In this document: positions 7,360 through 11,611 of the stretch, piece by piece
Layout of the letters: each line of letters opens with the position of its first letter
Position numbering within the stretch: position 1 is the stretch's first letter
From: Rhynchonema sp. JSB1_4
Lineage: Eukaryota > Nematoda > Chromadorea > Monhysterida > Xyalidae
NCBI GenBank assembly: GCA_030248065.1
Contig: JASAMV010008107.1
Span: forward strand, 1-11,611
Direction of reading: 5' to 3'
Length of the DNA: 11,611 nucleotides
The notes under the pieces: model-generated
The model's input: the letters and a program-made list of their open reading frames with translations, nothing else
What the model was told of the DNA's origin: nothing
Database searches by the model: none
Program-made: the position numbers and the translations under genes

Positions 7360-7668
7360 CGATTCCGTTTGTGTGAATTCCGCGTTCGTTTGTGTGAATT
7401 TATTCTATCTCCCGTTTTTTAGACCTACTGTATATTTTAATTGCTCGCTGCCGTGCTGTGCTGCCTTGCCTTACTGTCACTGGTTCTGGGTTCCATGATC
7501 CAAAATCGCACAAACAAAAACAACAATGCCGCCGCCCACATCCGACGCTGGACGAAGCAAACCGGCTGCGTCTTCGGGATTGTGGGTGGACACCGACCGA
7601 ACCAGCTGTCGAAATTGGACTTTCACTTGGAGCAAGCCACTCAGTTGCAGCAACTCGTTGGTTTATGA
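7360..7668. other. Low-repeat host sequence with no supported gene
   Basis: The stretch right of the outermost H element continues the sequence interrupted at 3737. It contains CGTTTGTGTGAATT twice (about 7366 and 7387). An open frame from 7441 looks like a short hydrophobic leader but lacks an ATG, so I do not call it a gene. The same stretch is mirrored, with many small deletions, at about 8120-8400. Confidence 0.5.
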
Positions 7669-7923
7669 CAGTGCTGTGGCTGGGGAGCTGGCGGGCGGTG
7701 GTGGTGGGGTTGGGGTTGTTTTGTCCTTTTGGGAAACCCTAAGACTTTTGGTGGGGATGGGGGCAGTGTTGGAGGTACTCTGGAGGGGGGGATACCTACT
7801 GTACCGCGCTCGGAGAGGGGGGATACCTACTGTAGTACCAAAGCCGATGGCCTGGGGGGGGTTATGTACCTAGGAGCAGTGTAGTTCCTGGTCCGGAGGG
7901 GGAGATAGCGGACCCTCCGTTTT
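7669..7923. mobile_element. Partial F-like MITE cut by the palindrome centre
   Basis: It starts CAGTGCTGTGGCTGGGG, the same 13-bp end as the complete F element at 1187. It carries two GGGGGATACCTACTGTA units near 7787-7835. No matching right end is reached before the sequence turns back on itself. The right-arm flank (TCATAAAC near 8130) is the reverse complement of its left flank GTTTATGA, not a duplication of it, so this is a mirrored fragment. Confidence 0.65.
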
Positions 7924-7969
7924 TTTGGCGGAGGGGGAGATAGTGTACCCCGGACCAGGAACTAGCTTG
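7877..7969. repeat. Hairpin at the centre of the large palindrome
   Basis: TAGTTCCTGGTCCGG (7882-7896) pairs with CCGGACCAGGAACTA (7950-7964). Inside, CCCTCCG and CGGAGGG flank a T7 loop at about 7913-7935. The outer sequence is a B-family type end (CAGTGTAGTTCCTGG). The arms on either side correspond as reverse complements, so the turn-around point is near 7923. Confidence 0.85.
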
Positions 7970-8406
7970 CCTTGGTACTACAGTAGTATCCCTCTCCCGA
8001 CGCGGTACGGCTCACCTGCCCCTCCGAGGTGCCCTCAACGCTGCCCCATCCGCCGAAAGTCTTAGGTTTCCAAAAGGACAAAACAGACCCAACCCCGCCG
8101 CCCGCCAGCTCCCGCCGCCGCGCTGCTCATAAACCGAACAAGTTGTTTGCAACTGAGTGGCTACTCCTGCAATTTATAGCTGCGTCGGTGTTTATCGACC
8201 CATCCGAAGACACCAGCCGGTTTGTTTAGTCCCGGCGTCGGATCTGGGCGGCGGCATTGTTGTTTTTGTTTGTGCGATTTTGGATCATGGAACCCGTGAC
8301 AGTAAGGCGAGGCGGGCGCGCGGCAGCGAGCGACTACAGTAGGTCTAAAAACCGGGAGATCAAGTAGACGCGCACGAACGAACGCGGAGCGGAATGCGGT
8401 TGCGAA
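7970..8406. other. Right-arm mirror of 7360-7875
   Basis: This is a degraded reverse complement of the host sequence and partial F element. Long exact words survive, such as GGCGGCGGCATTGTTGTTTT near 8250, between short deletions. No gene is supported. Confidence 0.8.
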
Positions 8407-8812
8407 CGAGAGATCAGAAACGGGCTGGCCCGGCCGGCGCGGCGCATTTGACGTAATCGGCGGCAATTTTGGGGGTCATGCCTAAATTAAAAGTTAAAAT
8501 TACCTTTGAACCAAGATTTTCAAATTTTTGCGCTTCCGCACAATAACATTTCCTAGTTCTTGATCTTTGCATCGTCGTTTTGAAAAGAACAGTAGTTCAT
8601 ACCCAGGCCCTTGCTTTCCGCGATCAACCTACTGCACCACCAATTTCCCATCAATCTACCTACTGTAGTACCCAACCGCCGATTTTTTCGTCCAAAATCT
8701 ATTTACTGTAGATGATGAGATGTACTCTAAGCGTCGCGCGTCACGCACGATTTTTCGCCTACATGGAGTGAAAAATACCGATTTAAATTCATAACCAAAA
8801 TTATACCTTACC

Positions 8813-9178
8813 AGGTAGTGGGGGGGGGGGGGGTCTATCTATCGTCAACACTTTTTCGTTCATATCTATCATGGGCAAATCTATCTATCGCCAAAATTTT
8901 TCGTCAAAAACAATTTCAATGGGTATTTATCAAAATAGCTCAATCATATTTGTCCAAATAGGGAGAGGCGCGCGCTACGCAGATTTAGTACATACTTTTG
9001 CATTAATATTTAGCATTGTACCTACTTAGTACACTATACTATACCTTGATTTTTGGCGACCCCCCCCCCCCCCACCATCTATCTATCGTCAACCGTAGTC
9101 GCACAGACTTGGGTCATCTATCTATCGTCAACACATTCGGTCCCATCTATCGTCGCCCTGACCAAGATGGTCTCGCTG
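8813..9178 (-). repeat. Right-arm mirror of A element copy 2
   Basis: ATCTATCTATCGTCAAC units are present but reduced in number and altered, and the span is about 366 bp against 472 bp in the left arm. Neither terminal inverted repeat survives intact. Confidence 0.8.
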
Positions 9179-9224
9179 CCTACTACACAACTGTACCAAC
9201 ACAATCTATTGGGTACTGCGTGGC

Positions 9225-9605
9225 GCGGTGTGGCGGCTGATGTACCTACCCTCCGTGCAGCAGTTTGGTGTACCTCCCTGGGGGGGGGGGGGGGGGGGGA
9301 AAAGAGGCCCAAATAAAGGAAAAACCCACTTTTTTGAGGTAGAAAAGCTAACCCAAATTTTCCCCTTTTTGGAAAAAAATTCTCATAAAAAAAATATTTT
9401 GGCGACTTTTGACATCATTGACCTGAAAATTCACCCTTTTTAGGCCTAAAAATGGCCATTTTTAGGCCTAAAAATGCTGATTTTAGGCAAAAATTGAGGC
9501 GGTTGGTTTACCTAGCACGGCGGTTGGTGTACTAGTGTACCTTGGTCGCGGCGGTTGGTGTACCTTAGGGGGGGGGAGGGCCCCTACCCCCCAGGAACTA
9601 CACTG
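9225..9605. repeat. Right-arm mirror of the B element
   Basis: It ends CCAGGAACTACACTG followed by ATGGCGCG, the complement of the left end and target duplication. The other end is lost. TTTTTAGGCCTAAAAATGG core words are retained. Confidence 0.8.
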
Positions 9606-9630
9606 ATGGCGCGTCAATCTACCTACCTAC

Positions 9631-10366
9631 CAGAGGTCGCGATCGGGCCGGGTTTCGCCGGCCCCGCAGCCCGGACCCCGGACCCGGCCCCGCCCGCAGC
9701 CCAACCCGTACCCCCGAACCTCCCCGCCGGCCCGGCCCGAACCCTCCGGCCCCGCCCAGCCCGCCGATTTTTTGGCTCCGTTAACCCAATTTTTGTCATA
9801 ATTTTTGCGATTTTCATTTTTGGTTGAAATTCCCGGGTTAGATTAGGTAGACCCATCCTGGTACCCTATGTAAGCTCGCCGCGGCGCGTACAGTAAGTTG
9901 CTTTTGGCTCAAAATGGTATATAAAATCGGTACTTTTAAGTTCCAATTGGCAAATCGCCCCGCCGGAAATTTTCAAGCGCATTTTTCTTCAAAATTTCGA
10001 CCGAAATTTTGTTCCCGCCCTAGCCGGTAATTTGCCGGAATTCCCGCATTTTGGTGGTACTGTAGGTTAGGGGTCCCCGCCCCGCCTCGCCGCCGCGCTG
10101 GTTGATTTGCGTACATTGTTTTCATGAAATGGTCGTCAGATCAAGAGACAAATTGTGATCACTTTACTTGCCCAAATCCGTCAGAAATTTTAGTATTTTT
10201 GACAAAAAATCCTACATTTTTCAGAAAAGTCGCTTCAGAAGCTTCGGCCGGTCTCCCCGGCCCGGCCCGGCCCGACCCTCCGATGCGGCGCCCGCCGCCC
10301 GGCCCGACCGATGGCCGGGCCGGGTCCGCGGCCCGGCCCGACGGGCCGGCCCGATTGCGACCTCTG
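9631..10366. repeat. Right-arm mirror of H copy 2 and its E insertion
   Basis: It runs from CAGAGGTCGCGATCGGGCC to GGCCCGATTGCGACCTCTG. The inner E element is compressed to about 9828-10106 and has lost recognisable ends. CGGCCC arrays are scrambled into CCGCAGCCCGGACCCC-type words. Confidence 0.8.
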
Positions 10367-10379
10367 CCTACCTACCTAC

Positions 10380-11278
10380 CAGAGGCGATCACCCGCGCCC
10401 AGGCCCGACGTTCAGGCCAGCCCGGCCCGATTTTTGCCGGCCCGAACGGTCGGGCGGGGGGGGGCCGCGCCGAGGGGGGGGGAATGTTTCCCCGCAGCCC
10501 AGCCCGGGGTGGCCCGCCCCAAACGGCTCGGAGGCATCGAATTTCAATAAAAAATAGTGATTTTTTAGGCTAAATTTGCCAAAATTCTCGCGATTCTGCA
10601 AATTTGTACCGACTTCAGGGTAGTACTTGGGGGGGGGTGGGGGGGTCCCCCCGAATTCATCTATCTATGCGTCAACACTTTTTGATTTCATCTATCTACC
10701 GTCAACACTTTATGGGCTGGTCTGTGGGTGCGACAAAAAATTCTAGGAACAATATATTATAGTCAAAACATTCGACCCCAAATTTGACATTTTTGCCTCC
10801 AAATAGCTAAAAATCAGTTATTTTTGTCCCCAAATAGCAAAAAATACTGCGCTACGCGCGGATTAATTACATCTATACACATTTTTCATTAATATTTACA
10901 CATTATTACCTACTTAATAGAGCTATACTATACACCTTTAATTTTTGGCGACCCCCCCCCCCCCACCCATCTATCTATCATCTTAGTCAACACTCAGACT
11001 TTGGTCATCTACGTATTTGGGGTCCCGAATCTATCTATCAGACACCCTAACCAAGTCTCTGACCGATTTCATGATTATCAGGTATTTTTTAAACCAAAAA
11101 AGATAATTTTTGCACCAAAATTGCTTCAAATTCATCAGAAGTCGGGCCCGAAAAAAATACGGGGCCCGGCCCGATTTTCCAAGTCGGGCCCCGGGGCCCG
11201 GCCCGGTTTTCCCCGGCCCGAACTGCAGGGCCGGGCCGACCCTCAGCTCGGGCCGGCGGCCCGGCGTCGCCCTACTGC
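10380..11278. repeat. Right-arm mirror of H copy 1 and A element copy 1
   Basis: The A element mirror lies at about 10616-11061, beginning CAGGGTAGTACTTGG and ending CCAAGTCTCTG. Only a few ATCTATCTA units are intact. The CGGCCC arrays of the H element are again heavily altered. Confidence 0.8.
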
Positions 11279-11391
11279 TGCTCCCTTCCCTCCGGCTGTA
11301 CCGACCCCGGTGAAAACAAGACTGTATCACAAAAATTTTCATTTTTTCGTTTTTTCGACTTTTTTTTAGCATTTTTAGGCCTTTGAACGCT

Positions 11392-11491
11392 GGGTTTCAC
11401 CAGCCCGGCCAGGCTGGTCTCGAACTCCTGACCAGCGAGCCAACCTCAGCCTCCCAGCCGGGATTACAGGCGTGAGCCACCGCGCCCGGCC
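11392..11491 (-). repeat. Alu-like sequence (reverse complement of the Alu 3' half)
   Basis: In order it reads GGGTTTCACCA, GGCCAGGCTGGTCTCGAACT, CTCCTGACC, GCCTCCCA, then GGATTACAGGCGTGAGCCAC running to CGCGCCCGGCC. The last block of about 31 bases matches the primate Alu consensus exactly as I know it. It occupies the slot where the right arm should mirror the CGGCCC array at about 3754-3890. It has no poly-A or poly-T tract of its own and no target duplication, and the flanks align directly to the left arm, so it replaces sequence and is not an insertion. Confidence 0.85.
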
Positions 11492-11611
11492 CGGTTTTTG
11501 TTATGGTTGTACGGTCTCCTGTGCTCACCAGGGTCCAGCGCGCCGTAGGTCCCATGCTACACTACACTTGGGTCCAGGCATCGGGAAAAGCGTGCCGGTT
11601 TTTCATTTGAT

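Larger units (their letters stand above)
8407..11500. repeat. Right-arm mirror of the outermost H element
   Basis: It begins GAGAGATCAGAAACGGGC after GGTTGCGAA, matching the reverse complement of the element's right end and target duplication. Its far end near 11500 is eroded to a short GGTTG remnant. The inner elements follow in mirrored order. Confidence 0.8.
3610..11611. repeat. Large imperfect palindrome, centre near 7923
   Basis: Landmarks of the left arm reappear in reverse order and complement in the right arm. For example, ATGATCCAAAATCGCAC at 7496-7512 is mirrored near 8270-8286, and AGTGTAGTGTAGCATGGGAC near 3668 is mirrored at about 11551-11570. The left arm is about 4.3 kb and the right about 3.7 kb, with the right reaching the window end. 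The right arm has many short deletions, substitutions and homopolymer changes. Confidence 0.93.

Noticed and set aside
7441..7668. Short secreted-protein-like open frame
   Set aside because: It has no ATG at the start of the hydrophobic leader, no recognised family, and its mirrored copy gives no support.
11392..11491. A genuine Alu insertion showing a primate source
   Set aside because: It replaces a mirrored array without a tail or target duplication, and no surrounding sequence looks primate.

Overview
The window is nuclear DNA from a ciliated or flagellated eukaryote whose lineage I cannot name. Two minus-strand exons of the intraflagellar transport gene IFT46 (860-1016 and 260-507) are joined by a phase-1 intron with consistent splice sites. 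They are the only protein-coding sequence I can support. Nearly everything to their right is non-coding repeat.

Layout. 1-1016: IFT46 exons and introns. 1151-2081: an old MITE (miniature inverted-repeat transposable element) with a younger one inside it, next to a CGGGC-rich remnant. About 2180-3729: a fold-back element with internal GGACCCTAATG-type tandem arrays; a small mariner-like MITE has inserted at a TA in one arm, and the other arm keeps the empty site. 3738-7351: one CGGGC-rich element, bounded by a perfect 8-bp duplication (TTCGCAAC), that contains at least six other insertions. Most of these have perfect 8-bp target-site duplications and ends starting CAG and finishing CTG, as in hAT-type elements. 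No transposase gene is visible, so all look non-autonomous.

From about 7923 to the window end, the sequence is a degraded reverse-complement copy of about 3610-7923. The left arm keeps its repeat ends and target duplications exactly. The right arm is about 14% shorter and has lost almost all of them, and its errors cluster in homopolymers and GC repeats. This asymmetry is hard to explain by natural ageing and points to a fold-back (template plus complement) long-read artefact. In the right arm, at 11392-11491, the slot where a CGGGC array should mirror is filled by a sequence closely matching the primate Alu 3' half in reverse complement. This looks like substitution rather than insertion, perhaps by a human-trained base caller or consensus tool, or by contamination.

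The most biologically interesting pattern is in the left arm. Several hAT-like MITE families with different ends share one plan: CAG-type inverted ends, a G or C run, short subterminal repeats in the same orientation on both sides, and an AT-rich core holding a GCGCG-N-CGCGC mini-palindrome.
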